From: Nitrospira sp.
Lineage (GTDB): Bacteria > Nitrospirota > Nitrospiria > Nitrospirales > Nitrospiraceae
Direction: 5' to 3'
DNA: 32,249 nt
NCBI GenBank assembly: GCA_019636915.1
Contig: JAHBWQ010000023.1
Coordinates: 1 to 32,249 of the forward strand
Part shown: positions 8,036 to 16,415 of the stretch, piece by piece
How positions within the stretch are numbered: position 1 is the first letter of the stretch
Layout: each line of letters begins with the position of its first letter
Notes under the pieces: generated by a model
Told to the model about the DNA's origin: nothing
The model's input: only the letters and a program-made list of their open reading frames with translations
Database searches by the model: none
Translations under genes and position numbers: made by a program

Positions 8036-9376
8036 TCAGTGCTGTGCCAGCCAGCCGTTGATCTCTTCCAGATCTGTCCGGGTCAGAGTTCCGCCCCAGA
8101 CTCGTAAGGCCACCAAGGACCGGATGTAGTCGTAGCGGGCTTTGGCGTAGGCAAACCGGGATTTCAATAGATTCTTTTTCGATTCCAACAGGGCGACGAT
8201 GGTGGCCGCACCCAACTCGTAGCCGCGTTGCTGGCCATCCCTGGCCTTGACACGGGCCTCCACCTCACGCGCCGTCGAGGCAATACGCGAGTATCCCGTT
8301 TGGGCATTCAGGTAGGCTGTCCGTGTCTCCCGTTCGATTTCCCGTTGCTTTTGCAAGTGTTTGTACTTGGTCATTTCAAAGCGAGCGATGGCTTCGCGTT
8401 CCCCGGCTTTCACGCCGCCGCCGGAGTACAGCGGCATATTGAGCTGCAGGCCCAAGGTGCCGACGGTGTACGGGTCCAACTGCCGGTTGTCGAACCCGCC
8501 GTTCTTGGCATAAATGCCGGACATCTGCAGAGAGACCAGGGGCAGGTGATTTGCCCACTGACTGGCAATAGTCTTGGCGGCTGCGTCCATCGCGTGTTGC
8601 AAGGCTTGGATCGCCGGATGATGTGTCACTGCGTTGGCCACCCACTGGTCGGGCTGTCCAGGCACCTGCGGTAATTCATCTTTTATGAGACGAGCCAGAT
8701 CGGCCACGGAGATACCGACTATCTCGCGCACCTTCTCTAACGCGACGGCCTTCGCATTGTGGATTTCGAGTTCTCGTGTTTTGAGCGTCTGGTAATAAGC
8801 CTCTACCTCGTACAGATCAGTCACTTTCGCCATGGCACGTTCGTACATGCGACGGATCCGCTGCGTATCCCCATCGGTCAAATCCAGCTCGCTCTGGAGG
8901 TAACTGGCTTCATCAGTAGCTTCCAAGCATTCCAGGTAGCGATCGACCAGATCGGTGGCAAGGCTCATGCGGGCATCCGCTAAATCTTGCTCCGCCTGCT
9001 TGACGGTCAGCCCAGTACCTTCATAGGCCCGATAGGAAGCCAGATCGAACAACGCTTGCCGAGCCTGGACCACGCCGCGCAACCCCTGATACTGCGTAGT
9101 GATATCGGTTGTCTGTCCCGTGAAGCGATTGGGGACTTCCTGGGTGAATTCGTTCCACGAGATGTTGCCGATGGCTGATACCTGTGGCAAGAGCTTACTG
9201 CGCGCCTGATCCTTCTGCGCTTCCGCCTGCGCGACAGAATATTTCCGTCCCTCCACCACTGGATTAGTGGCCAGGGCTAGGTCATAGAGTTCAAGCAAAT
9301 TGGCTGATTGTCGTTCTGCCGCTTCGGCTACCGGACTGAGGATCAGGAGGAGGACAAAAAGGTATCGGCTGTACAT
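8036..9376 (-). CDS. TolC-family outer-membrane protein of type I secretion
   Basis: A 446-residue outer-membrane factor. The start at 9376 gives a typical signal peptide (MYSRYLFVLLLILSPVAEA); an upstream in-frame start at 9433 would bury it. The body is the alpha-helical repeat architecture of the OEP family, with a run near the middle (DLYEVEAYYQTLKTRELEIH) and the second repeat ending in NLLKSRFAYAKARYDYIRS. It should form the trimeric channel-tunnel that takes substrates across the outer membrane. It is the last gene of a three-gene exporter operon: the ABC gene overlaps the adaptor gene and this gene follows after 75 nt. Converges with the aminopeptidase; the 85 nt between them show no clear terminator. 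Confidence 0.9.
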   Translation of the reverse strand: MYSRYLFVLLLILSPVAEAAERQSANLLELYDLALATNPVVEGRKYSVAQAEAQKDQARSKLLPQVSAIGNISWNEFTQEVPNRFTGQTTDITTQYQGLRGVVQARQALFDLASYRAYEGTGLTVKQAEQDLADARMSLATDLVDRYLECLEATDEASYLQSELDLTDGDTQRIRRMYERAMAKVTDLYEVEAYYQTLKTRELEIHNAKAVALEKVREIVGISVADLARLIKDELPQVPGQPDQWVANAVTHHPAIQALQHAMDAAAKTIASQWANHLPLVSLQMSGIYAKNGGFDNRQLDPYTVGTLGLQLNMPLYSGGGVKAGEREAIARFEMTKYKHLQKQREIERETRTAYLNAQTGYSRIASTAREVEARVKARDGQQRGYELGAATIVALLESKKNLLKSRFAYAKARYDYIRSLVALRVWGGTLTRTDLEEINGWLAQH

Positions 9377-9451
9377 GGCTATATCGCTCGTGGCACGGAA
9401 GATTGTCAGTGCACCGGTTTGGTTATCGAACAAACTGAATGGTTTCTCTGG

Positions 9452-10792
9452 TCAATCCTCAATAAAGGCGCGTTTGAAGGTGTCAGTCAGGGGCTTCATT
9501 AAATATTGAATCAGAGTTCGTGCTCCAGTATTGATAAGAACCTCCGTGGGCATCCCCGGCACTAATTCAAGGTCTGCTCTTCTCAAGGCATCAAGGCCAT
9601 TGGCAGAGACTTCTACTCGGGCCAGGTAGTAGGCGGTTTCACCACCTTTGTTCTCTTTGCTGTCCACGACAATGCGATCTGCCGAGATACTGATAAGCGT
9701 GCCTTCGATCGTGGGGAGATCACGGGTCTTGAACGCGCTGAACCGCACCTCCGCGACCTGCCCTACCTTGACCCGATCGATATCGATTGGATCGACTTGG
9801 GCTTCGATGATCAGTTTTTGATCCTGGGGCACAATGTCGAGCAGCCGTCCACCCGGTTGAATCACGGCCCCGATGGTATGCACCGTCAACCCCAGCACCA
9901 TCCCCGAGACGGGAGCCTTGATGACGGTCCGCTCGACTGTCCGCTCCAACGACTGCACCTTCTCTCGCAGACCGAACAGTTCCGTCTGGACGTCGCTCAA
10001 CTCCTTGGCCACTTCTCGTTGCAGGTCTTTCTGCAACTGGAGAATCTTCAGTTCGATCTCGGCAATCTGTAACTCGCTTGCCGCGATGTTGGATAGCAGT
10101 TCCCCACGTTGTCCCTCGCTCTGTGCCAGCGCACGATCCATTTCCTCGACCTTTTGCTTCTCGGTATACCCCTCCTTCAAGAGGACTTTGAAATCAGCCA
10201 CGTCGCCACGGTAGGAGTCCACCAGACGGTCTTTGCTGTGTTTCTGTGCCTGGAGCCCCTTCACCTTGGCCCGCAGTTGCTCGATCTGCCGGCGATACAC
10301 CGCACGCTCCCCGTCGTTCGCTGCCCGGCGCACCGCAAAGGTTTGGTCCTGCAATCGTATCGCATCCTGCACGCGCGGATCCTGTCGGTGTGCGAGCAAT
10401 TCCTGAGGATAATGAACAACCGAGGTTCCATCGCGTTGAGCCCCCAGACGGGCTTCTTGTGCGACGCGGATATAGAGCTGGCCTCGTAAAACCTCCAATT
10501 GCGCACGAGATTGGGTGTCATCTAGCGTGGCAATCACCTGGCTTTCGTGAACGGAGTCTCCATCATGCACGTCCAGTGTACGAATGATCCCACCTTCAAG
10601 GTGCTGCACAGTCTTTCGATAGTGCTCGACAGTAATAATTCCAGGCGCTAAGGCGGCACTATTGAGCGGGGCCAGAGAAGCCCAGGCTCCAAATCCGCCG
10701 AAGACCACTAGTACGAGTGCCAGCCCTTGTCGACGGATCGCGCGGTCGTCGCTCAAGAGGGGGCGCGAAGCTAGGAGGACCTGGTCAGCCAT
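9452..10792 (-). CDS. HlyD-family type I secretion periplasmic adaptor
   Basis: A 446-residue membrane-fusion protein joining the inner-membrane ABC exporter to the TolC-type channel. The N-terminus is cytoplasmic, with one membrane segment (GLALVLVVFGGFGAWASLAP, about residues 22-42). Next come the first half of a lipoyl-type domain (HLEGGIIRTLDVHDGDSV), a long coiled-coil hairpin (about residues 90-290), the returning lipoyl half (VIKAPVSGMVLGL) and a beta-barrel domain. The frame is open upstream to 10969, but the start at 10792 (MADQVLLASRP) overlaps the end of the ABC gene by 8 nt, the normal arrangement for a coupled pair. The closest type is PrtE/AprE, matching the Prt-type exporter and the tails of the RTX proteins encoded upstream. 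Confidence 0.92.
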   Translation of the reverse strand: MADQVLLASRPLLSDDRAIRRQGLALVLVVFGGFGAWASLAPLNSAALAPGIITVEHYRKTVQHLEGGIIRTLDVHDGDSVHESQVIATLDDTQSRAQLEVLRGQLYIRVAQEARLGAQRDGTSVVHYPQELLAHRQDPRVQDAIRLQDQTFAVRRAANDGERAVYRRQIEQLRAKVKGLQAQKHSKDRLVDSYRGDVADFKVLLKEGYTEKQKVEEMDRALAQSEGQRGELLSNIAASELQIAEIELKILQLQKDLQREVAKELSDVQTELFGLREKVQSLERTVERTVIKAPVSGMVLGLTVHTIGAVIQPGGRLLDIVPQDQKLIIEAQVDPIDIDRVKVGQVAEVRFSAFKTRDLPTIEGTLISISADRIVVDSKENKGGETAYYLARVEVSANGLDALRRADLELVPGMPTEVLINTGARTLIQYLMKPLTDTFKRAFIED

Positions 10793-12620
10793 GGGGCACC
10801 TCTTCGCTGGACAGTGGCATACTTTTGACCGCTTCTTGTCCTGAGACGGACGGCATTGCACGTGGCAAGGATGGCGGCCCTGCTTGGCGTGGTGGGACCA
10901 CCGGCTGAGCGGGTTGGGCGATGGCTGCCAGCACCTCTTCACGCGAGCCATACAGCGCCAGCTTTCCACCGACGATCATGGCGATCTTCTGAACCGCTTG
11001 GAGCACATTCGTACGGTGAGTGACCAGGACGACCGTGCACCCGTCCCGGTGCAATTGGATTAACGTCTTCATAAGGGCCTCTTCCCCGGCCACGTCGAGA
11101 TTGGCATTGGGTTCATCGAGGACCACCACGCGGGGGCGTCCGTAGATCGCCCGAGCAATTCCGATCCGTTGCTGTTGTCCAGCCGACAGAGTGACGCCAC
11201 CCCCGATCAGTGGCGTGTCGTAGGCCTGCGGCAACGTCAGCACCATCTCATGGATGCCTGCCCACCGCGCGGCTTCCACGACTCGATCTGCGTCGATGTC
11301 TCCGAACCGGGCAATGTTCTCTGCTACCGTGCCGTCGAGCAATTCGACGTCTTGAGGCAGGTATCCCACGGACTGGCCGAGCTGCGTCCGATCCCAGTTA
11401 TAAACATCTGCGCCATCGAGGCAGACCCGTCCTCGCGCCGGGGGATACAGGCCGAGAATCGCCCTCGCTAATGTGGATTTCCCGGCCGCGCTTGGTCCGA
11501 TCAGTGCCACCGTGGTTCCCGGCTCAATTGTGAGCGTCACTCCCTTGAGAATGGGCTCACTCCGACCAGGGACCGCGATGACGAGATCCTCCAGTTTGAT
11601 CTGCCCGCGTAACGGTGGCAGCGCCATTCGAGTCTCCCCTTTCGGGATCGTATGGAGCAGGGTATTGAGACGGTGATAAGCTTCCCGCGCTCCGAGAAAC
11701 CCGCGCCACCCCCCAATCATTTGATCCAACGGGGCCAGTGCCCGCCCCAAGAGAATGGACCCTGAGATAACAAGCCCTGGCGAGATCTGCTTCTGGATGG
11801 CCAAATACGCGCCAAGTCCCAAGACCAGTGATTGAATCGTTAGCCGGTAGGTGCGCGAGAACGCATTGATCAGGCCAGCTTTGGAACTGGCCTGACTTTG
11901 CAGCGCCAAGACGCGGAACTGTTTCGCGTGCCAACGGGCTCGCAGGCAAGGCAGCATGCCCATGGCCTCGATGACTTCGGCATTCCGGAGATTGCGTTGA
12001 GTCAGCTGCATGGCCTCGAGCGATTCTCGGTTTGCCTCTGCCAGGGTTGTGCGGGTCGCCAGTTCATTCCAGATTGCAAGTCCTGTTAATAGGAGCATCG
12101 AGAATACGGCCACGGCTCCGAAGTAGACATGAAAGAGGAACATGAGCCCCACATAGATGGGCAGCCAGGGCACATCGAAAAAGGCCAGCAAGCCATGGCC
12201 GGTCAAGAATTGTCGGATCTGAAGGAGATCGTTCAGGGGTTGTGCCGTAGAAACCGCCCCGCTGCTTGTGAGGGATTGAGCAAAGACGGCATCAAAGACC
12301 CGTTCACCCAGCTGTTCGTCGAGCCGGGCACTTGTTGCAACCAGGATCCGGGTGCGAATCCATTCGAGTCCACCGAGTACGAGAAAGAGAAAGACGGTGA
12401 TGAGGGAGAGCATCATCAGGGTCGACTCACTCCCGCTCTGCAAGACCCGGTCATAGACGGCCAGCATATAGATGGCCGGCACGAGCATCAGCAGATTCAC
12501 AAAGAGGCTGAAGAAGGCTGTGGCTAGAAAGGACCGACGACAGGTTGCCAGGGCCCGTTGCAGATCGGACGGTTCGTTTGTGCGACGTGTGGTCGAAGTG
12601 GACTGGCTTGGGCTCGTCAT
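10785..12620 (-). CDS. Type I secretion ABC transporter (permease-ATPase, PrtD type)
   Basis: A 611-residue fused exporter. Membrane segments lie in roughly residues 30-310, with the PrtD-like arrangement FFDVPWLPIYVGLMFLFHVY at 147-166. The ATPase domain follows: Walker A GPSAAGKST (375-383), signature LSAGQQQR (478-485), Walker B VVVLDEP (498-504) and the switch His in VTHRT. There is no N-terminal C39 peptidase or peptidase-like domain, which separates it from HlyB and bacteriocin exporters and places it with exporters of serralysin-like RTX proteins. First gene of the exporter operon. No strong Shine-Dalgarno is seen before the ATG at 12620. The three RTX genes upstream on the same strand are the obvious substrates. 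Confidence 0.93.
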   Translation of the reverse strand: MTSPSQSTSTTRRTNEPSDLQRALATCRRSFLATAFFSLFVNLLMLVPAIYMLAVYDRVLQSGSESTLMMLSLITVFLFLVLGGLEWIRTRILVATSARLDEQLGERVFDAVFAQSLTSSGAVSTAQPLNDLLQIRQFLTGHGLLAFFDVPWLPIYVGLMFLFHVYFGAVAVFSMLLLTGLAIWNELATRTTLAEANRESLEAMQLTQRNLRNAEVIEAMGMLPCLRARWHAKQFRVLALQSQASSKAGLINAFSRTYRLTIQSLVLGLGAYLAIQKQISPGLVISGSILLGRALAPLDQMIGGWRGFLGAREAYHRLNTLLHTIPKGETRMALPPLRGQIKLEDLVIAVPGRSEPILKGVTLTIEPGTTVALIGPSAAGKSTLARAILGLYPPARGRVCLDGADVYNWDRTQLGQSVGYLPQDVELLDGTVAENIARFGDIDADRVVEAARWAGIHEMVLTLPQAYDTPLIGGGVTLSAGQQQRIGIARAIYGRPRVVVLDEPNANLDVAGEEALMKTLIQLHRDGCTVVLVTHRTNVLQAVQKIAMIVGGKLALYGSREEVLAAIAQPAQPVVPPRQAGPPSLPRAMPSVSGQEAVKSMPLSSEEVPHG

Positions 12621-12936
12621 AGTTATAATCTGTTCACGGAGCCGCAGGGGTGAGCGTACGTCAGCTTACAGATGACCCGCCCCTTTACTCCGTCGTAGCA
12701 CCATCTCGTTATGTGGACACGTATGTAGCGCATTAGACTAAATGCTTGCAAGCCGTATGGTCAGGTTCCTTGTCCCTTTACGTGGTCATTTCGACTCACG
12801 CAGACAGGCCTTCCATTTCATCGTGACGATTGTCAACCTTCATTCAATGCGACACGCCACGGATCCTGATTGGTCATGATCCGTGACCCCTAGCCTCATG
12901 ACTGCCGTTTTCTCATGTTCCCGCATCAGTCTGTGG
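12621..12936. promoter_or_regulatory. Intergenic region before the exporter operon
   Basis: No gene is seen. On the - strand it must hold the exporter operon promoter unless read-through from the first RTX gene is used. Two adjacent palindromes stand out: GCATTAGACTAAATGC (12730-12745, near-palindromic) and GCTTGCAAGC (12744-12753, perfect). A TTGACA reads on the - strand at 12836-12831, but no good -10 lies 16-18 bp from it. The direct-repeat boxes found upstream of the three RTX genes were not seen here, so the exporter is probably controlled separately. Confidence 0.35.
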
Positions 12937-12965
12937 AAGGGTGCCCCTTGGACGGGGGCACCCTT
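12937..12965 (-). terminator. GC-rich hairpin after the first RTX gene
   Basis: A perfect 11-bp stem (AAGGGTGCCCC at 12937-12947 with GGGGCACCCTT at 12955-12965) and a 7-nt loop, 16 nt past the stop at 12982. No T-run follows on the - strand, so it may protect the mRNA 3' end or slow polymerase rather than act as a classic intrinsic terminator. Matching hairpins follow the other two RTX genes. Confidence 0.55.
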
Positions 12966-12981
12966 GCTGAGTTCGATGTGT

Positions 12982-14262
12982 TTATAGAAGGATGTCGGTA
13001 CCAGCCCCACCGACGACGAGCGCTGGGGCACCGACGAGAGCAATCTCAAACTCTGGCGTCGAATCCGAATCGACATTGCCCTTCAGTACCCCGCCGGAAT
13101 ACCGAAGCTGGCCGGCTCCGGTAAAGGCACTGCTGCCGATCCATTTGAAGGTCTGATTCCCACCCACGAGAAGATTGGCGTCGACATCGATCAGATCGAT
13201 CACGTCCCCGGCCGCTCCGTTAAATCCGATGATGGTATCTCTGAGGCCCGCCCCCGCGGGGCTTTCACTGAGGCCATCAAAAATAAACAAATCCGCTCCC
13301 AAGCCGCCGTTCTGGACATCAGCTCCGTCTCCCCCGTACATCAGATCATCGCCGTTGCCACCGTTGAGGATGTCATTGCCGACGCTACCGTTGAGCAAGT
13401 CCCTGCCATTGCCGCCGTTGAGCGTATCATTACCCTGGCCGCCGTGGAGTTTGTCGTTACCATCCAGCCCGGAGAGCACGTTGTTCGCGGCATTGCCAGT
13501 GATGACATTGGCATTCCCATTTCCAGTCCCGTTAATGGCGGCCGCCCCGGTCAGCGTGAGATTCTCAATCCCGAAGCCAAGGGTATGGTTCACTGACGAC
13601 TGCACGAGGTCCACCCCGCCCAGCGCATCGTTAAAGGACTCTACGGCGATATCGCCAATGTTGTCCACGATGTAGGTGTCGTTCTGGTCACCGCCGTTCA
13701 TATTGTCGGCCCCGGTGCCCCCATTGAGGAAGTCGTTGCCATTGTTGCCTCGGAGGGTATCGTTACCCGCCAGACCTGAGAGGGTGTTGTTGCCGCTGTT
13801 CCCGTTGATGATATTGTTATTGCCATTGCCCGTGCCATTGATATTGCCCACACCGGTCAGGGTCAAGTTCTCAATGCCGAAGCCGAGAGTATGGCTCACT
13901 GATGACTGTACGAGATCCACCCCGCCCAGCGCATCGTTAAAGGACTCTGCGGCGATATCGCCGATGTTGTCCACAATGTAGGTGTCGTTCTGGTCACCCC
14001 CGTTCATATTGTCGGCTCCGGTACCCCCGTCGAGGACGTCGACGCCATTGTTGCCTCGGAGGGTGTCGTTGCCGCTGCCGCCGAAAAGCTGGTCGTTACC
14101 GTTGCCACCGTTCAGCGTGTCATTCTGCGAAAGCCCATATAACTTGTCGTCTCCATCAAATCCGTTAATGGTGTCCGCATTACTAAGAAACGGGGGAAGA
14201 TGGAAAGGAAACTTATCCCCGACCAGAGTGTCATTGCCAGCTGTTCCATTAATAGTCGACAT
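12982..14262 (-). CDS. RTX beta-roll protein A, type I secreted
   Basis: A 426-residue acidic Gly/Asp/Asn-rich protein built from calcium-binding GGxGxDxLx nonapeptides (for example NGGNGNDQLFGGSGNDTLRG, residues 51-70). It has no signal peptide. Residues 66-166 and 167-267 are a tandem 101-residue duplication, each with beta-roll repeats, a DTYIVDN block and an ENLTLTG block. The C-terminal part (about 330-426: GDVIDLIDVDAN, FKWIGSSAF, GAGQLRYSGG) is the serralysin-type C-terminal domain, without any protease domain. The last residues DILL are an acidic residue plus hydrophobics, the known signal type for Prt exporters. It should fold on meeting extracellular calcium. Role as a matrix, adhesin or surface-layer protein is inference. 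The ATG has CGGAGG 6 nt upstream. Confidence 0.9.
   Translation of the reverse strand: MSTINGTAGNDTLVGDKFPFHLPPFLSNADTINGFDGDDKLYGLSQNDTLNGGNGNDQLFGGSGNDTLRGNNGVDVLDGGTGADNMNGGDQNDTYIVDNIGDIAAESFNDALGGVDLVQSSVSHTLGFGIENLTLTGVGNINGTGNGNNNIINGNSGNNTLSGLAGNDTLRGNNGNDFLNGGTGADNMNGGDQNDTYIVDNIGDIAVESFNDALGGVDLVQSSVNHTLGFGIENLTLTGAAAINGTGNGNANVITGNAANNVLSGLDGNDKLHGGQGNDTLNGGNGRDLLNGSVGNDILNGGNGDDLMYGGDGADVQNGGLGADLFIFDGLSESPAGAGLRDTIIGFNGAAGDVIDLIDVDANLLVGGNQTFKWIGSSAFTGAGQLRYSGGVLKGNVDSDSTPEFEIALVGAPALVVGGAGTDILL
13462..14067 (-). repeat. Tandem 303-bp duplication inside RTX protein A
   Basis: Codons 66-166 (14067-13765) and 167-267 (13764-13462) encode nearly the same 101 residues; both contain the run GGDQNDTYIVDNIGDIA and ALGGVDLVQSSV. 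DNA identity is visibly high across the copies, for example GTCGTTCTGGTCACC at 13679 and 13985. RTX protein B has the unit only once, so this is a recent internal duplication. Confidence 0.85.
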
Positions 14263-14649
14263 GCTAACCTCCGTTGTTGGTTGTCCTTCGATCAGATGGC
14301 TTTACTCAGAGCTAGGCGAGTGAACAAAGCTTCCGTGGGGGCCTTGCCTTTGCTCATGCGCATCAGCAGTTCACCGCATACTTTCGCGCTCTTCTCACAT
14401 CGTCGGCCTCCCTCCTTTCGTACCAATCGATGTAGATAGCCTGTTATGCCCCAAATGGGCGGTTTGCGCATGGTCAAGTCAGTTTGCGATGCTCCTACCG
14501 CCTGCCTTGATCTAACAGCGCTCACCAGAAGCAGTCTCTACGCAGTTAGCAAACTCAATGCCGGTCCGGGGCAAATACGATGCACTGAGATGGCGGCGAG
14601 CGTACTACACGTAATTACAACAGGATAGAGTGCTAATACGTCACTATAC
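14263..14649 (-). promoter_or_regulatory. Long conserved leader of RTX gene A
   Basis: About 385 bp with no convincing protein gene, similar to the leader of RTX gene B and less so to that of gene C. Reading toward the gene it holds a TATAGT -10-like box (14648-14643) within a 21-bp block shared with gene B (14629-14649), a strong Shine-Dalgarno followed by ATG-TGA (14395-14419), and the true ribosome site CGGAGG just before 14262. If the -10 is right the untranslated leader is about 375 nt. Confidence 0.5.
14395..14419 (-). promoter_or_regulatory. Shine-Dalgarno plus ATG-TGA start-stop element, RTX leader A
   Basis: On the - strand GAAAGGAGG (14419-14411) is followed by ATG (14400-14398) and immediately by TGA (14397-14395), 136 nt before the true start. 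The same layout occurs at 137 and 140 nt before the other two RTX genes. An overlapping GTG would instead encode MRRARKYAVNC. Confidence 0.5.
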
Positions 14650-14679
14650 GTATCACGCCATCTCTAGTGATGACGCAGA

Positions 14680-14713
14680 GGTGTATCTAAAGGGGTCCTA
14701 TGGGTGTATCTAA
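14680..14713 (-). promoter_or_regulatory. Paired direct repeats upstream of RTX gene A
   Basis: GGTGTATCTAA at 14680-14690 and again at 14703-14713, exactly 23 bp apart, followed on the + strand by an ATTCGATTCAAT extension. The same pair lies upstream of the other two RTX genes. Two helical turns of spacing suggest two dimers of one regulator on the same DNA face. The interval 14714-14822 holds nothing else I can name. Confidence 0.6.
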
Positions 14714-14822
14714 TTCGATTCAATTGAGAAGGTCCGTGGAGGATAGGCGGTCATGAGACAGGCTGCCGGTTGTGTAGTCTGGGTTATTACGACGAAAGCG
14801 AGGTAGAACACATGTGGCCCGT

Positions 14823-14854
14823 GGAAGGGCGCCCCTGGGTAGGGCCACCCTTCC
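14823..14854 (-). terminator. Imperfect hairpin after the second RTX gene
   Basis: GGAAGGG (14823-14829) pairs with CCCTTCC (14848-14854), and GCCC (14831-14834) with GGGC (14842-14845), leaving a small internal mismatch. It ends 18 nt past the stop at 14873. No T-run follows. It is the less perfect counterpart of the hairpins at 12937 and 16416. Confidence 0.45.
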
Positions 14855-14872
14855 TGAGGCGGGCGGGGAGGA

Positions 14873-15841
14873 TTACAGGAGGATGTCGGTCGTCAAGGGA
14901 GTAGCAGAATTGACGTATAGCGACGCTGGAGCAGGGACTAGCGCAATCTCGATCTCCGCCGCTCCATCGAAATCGGTGTTGCCTTGCAGGACTCCGCCGG
15001 AATACCGAAGTTGTCCTGGGGTGTAGATGCCCAAGACATTACTAAATGCGGCGCTACCGATATAACTGAAGGCTTGGTTGCCGATGGACAAGAAAGTCGT
15101 ATTGGCATCGATATCGCGCAGATCAATCTGATCACCTACGAACGCGCCATTTCCAGTAAAACCGGAGATGACATCCCTATTCAGAGCACCGGTTGGGCTT
15201 TCACTTGTGGAATTGTAATCGAATCGGTCGTTCCCAAGTCCGCCGGATAAGAAGTCTTTGCCGAGGCCACCGGTGAGGACGTCATTGCCACTGTCGCCGA
15301 AAAGCGAGTCGTTACCTGCGAGCCCGTTGATCGTGTCGTTACCTGCCAGACCTGAGAGGGTATTGTTGCCGTTGTTGCCGTTGATGATGTTGGCATTCGC
15401 ATTGCCCGTACCGCTGATATTGCCCGCACCGGTCAGCGTCAGGTTCTCGATGCCGAAGCCGATGGTATGGAATGCAGCGGAGGATTGCACCGTATCCACT
15501 CCCCCGAGCGCATCGTTAAAGGACTCCGCCGTAACATCGCCCACGTTGTCTACGATGTAGGTATCGTTCTGATCACCACCATTCATGTTATCGGCGCCGG
15601 TGCCTCCGTCCAGGAAATCGGCGCCATTGTTGCCCCGGAGGGTGTCGTTGCCGCTACCACCAAAGAGCTGGTCGTTGCCGTTGCCGCCGTTGAGGGTGTC
15701 ATTCTGAGAAAGCCCACGTAATATATCGTTCCCATCAAATCCATTAATGGTATCTGCATTGTTAAAAAGAGGGGGAAGATGGAAAGGAAACTTATCGCCG
15801 ACCAGAGTGTCATTACCAGCTGTTCCATTAATAGTTGACAT
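14873..15841 (-). CDS. RTX beta-roll protein B, type I secreted
   Basis: A 322-residue paralogue of RTX protein A. The first 70 residues are almost identical (MSTINGTAGNDTLVGDKFPF, then HLPP). Next come one copy of the 101-residue module (DTYIVDN block near 93, ENLTLTG near 132-138) and a run of GGxGxDxLx calcium-binding repeats (about 160-205). The serralysin-type C-terminal domain follows (VGDQIDLRDIDAN, FSYIGSAAF, PGQLRYSGGVL), ending in TTDILL. No signal peptide and no catalytic domain are present. The near-identical first 70 codons and shared leader point to a recent gene duplication or to gene conversion with A. The ATG has CGGAGGG upstream. Export through the adjacent type I system is a strong inference. 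Confidence 0.9.
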   Translation of the reverse strand: MSTINGTAGNDTLVGDKFPFHLPPLFNNADTINGFDGNDILRGLSQNDTLNGGNGNDQLFGGSGNDTLRGNNGADFLDGGTGADNMNGGDQNDTYIVDNVGDVTAESFNDALGGVDTVQSSAAFHTIGFGIENLTLTGAGNISGTGNANANIINGNNGNNTLSGLAGNDTINGLAGNDSLFGDSGNDVLTGGLGKDFLSGGLGNDRFDYNSTSESPTGALNRDVISGFTGNGAFVGDQIDLRDIDANTTFLSIGNQAFSYIGSAAFSNVLGIYTPGQLRYSGGVLQGNTDFDGAAEIEIALVPAPASLYVNSATPLTTDILL

Positions 15842-16234
15842 GCTACCCTCCGTTATTGGTTAGCCTTTTTGATCGAATGGTTCGAGTCAAGTTCAGTAAG
15901 AGAACCAGACTCCCATGGGGCCTCGTCCTTGCCCATGCGTGATCACTAGTTCATTCCATACGCTCGCGCTATTTTTACATCAGATGCCTCCCTCCCTCCT
16001 TTCTTTTGTACAGTCCGATGTGGATATCCAGTTTTGCACAGGACCTAAGGTGGATGGCTCTTACATTTCGGGGGCAGAGTGCAATGCAGACAGTACCTGT
16101 CCCGGTCTGACACTACTCACCAGAATGAGCCCATGAATGTTAAGCAAGCACCATGCCGTTTCTGAGTAGCTACGACGAGCGTAGATAGCGGTGATGCAAG
16201 TGTACGTATTCACAGTGCTATATACTTACTATAC
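15842..16234 (-). promoter_or_regulatory. Long conserved leader of RTX gene B
   Basis: No protein gene is seen. The leader parallels that of gene A: a TATAGT -10-like box (16233-16228) inside the block at 16214-16234, the start-stop element at 15975-16003, a GCGCGA-N2-TATG-like stretch, and an AACCAATAACGGAGGG ribosome-binding region. The predicted transcript leader is about 380 nt, close to that of gene A. Confidence 0.5.
15975..16003 (-). promoter_or_regulatory. Shine-Dalgarno plus ATG-TAA start-stop element, RTX leader B
   Basis: On the - strand GAAAGGAGGGAGGGAGG is followed 6 nt later by ATG (15980-15978) and directly by TAA (15977-15975), 137 nt before the true start at 15841. The stop codon differs from the TGA of the other two copies, yet the start-stop arrangement is kept. 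Confidence 0.5.
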
Positions 16235-16274
16235 AGAACTGTTCGCATTCAACAATATAAGATGGTGGCTAAGT

Positions 16275-16308
16275 GATGTATGTAAATAGGTACTACAGGT
16301 GTATGTAA
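16275..16308 (-). promoter_or_regulatory. Paired direct repeats upstream of RTX gene B
   Basis: GATGTATGTAA (16275-16285) and GGTGTATGTAA (16298-16308), 23 bp apart, followed on the + strand by TTTGATTCAAT. Same arrangement as at 14680-14713, but 10 bp further from the TATAGT box, one helical turn. The interval 16309-16415 shows nothing else identifiable. Confidence 0.6.
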
Positions 16309-16415
16309 TTTGATTCAATAGGTCGGGTCCGGAAAGGGCACGCCGTCACGAGAGAGATACCATGTATGTATTCTGTGCCACTACGAGAACGAGGTGGAAG
16401 GCATCTCGGTCCATG

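Noticed and set aside
10793..10969. 59-residue N-terminal extension of the HlyD-type adaptor
   Set aside because: It overlaps the ABC gene by over 180 nt, is Cys/Arg-rich and unlike the family; the start at 10792 gives the usual 8-nt overlap.
13200..14140. Short regularly spaced repeats resembling a CRISPR array
   Set aside because: The periodicity is that of 27-bp RTX nonapeptide codons within one reading frame; no constant repeat with unique spacers and no cas genes.
13175..14323. Long open frames on the + strand opposite RTX gene A (13175-13675, 13676-13981, 13982-14323)
   Set aside because: They are antisense shadows of the Gly-Asn-Asp repeats, giving Pro/Leu/Ser-rich translations with no ribosome sites; the same happens opposite genes B and C.
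14292..14525. 77-codon open frame in the leader of RTX gene A
   Set aside because: The aligned leader of gene B is interrupted by stops in the matching frame, so the conservation is not protein-like over this length.
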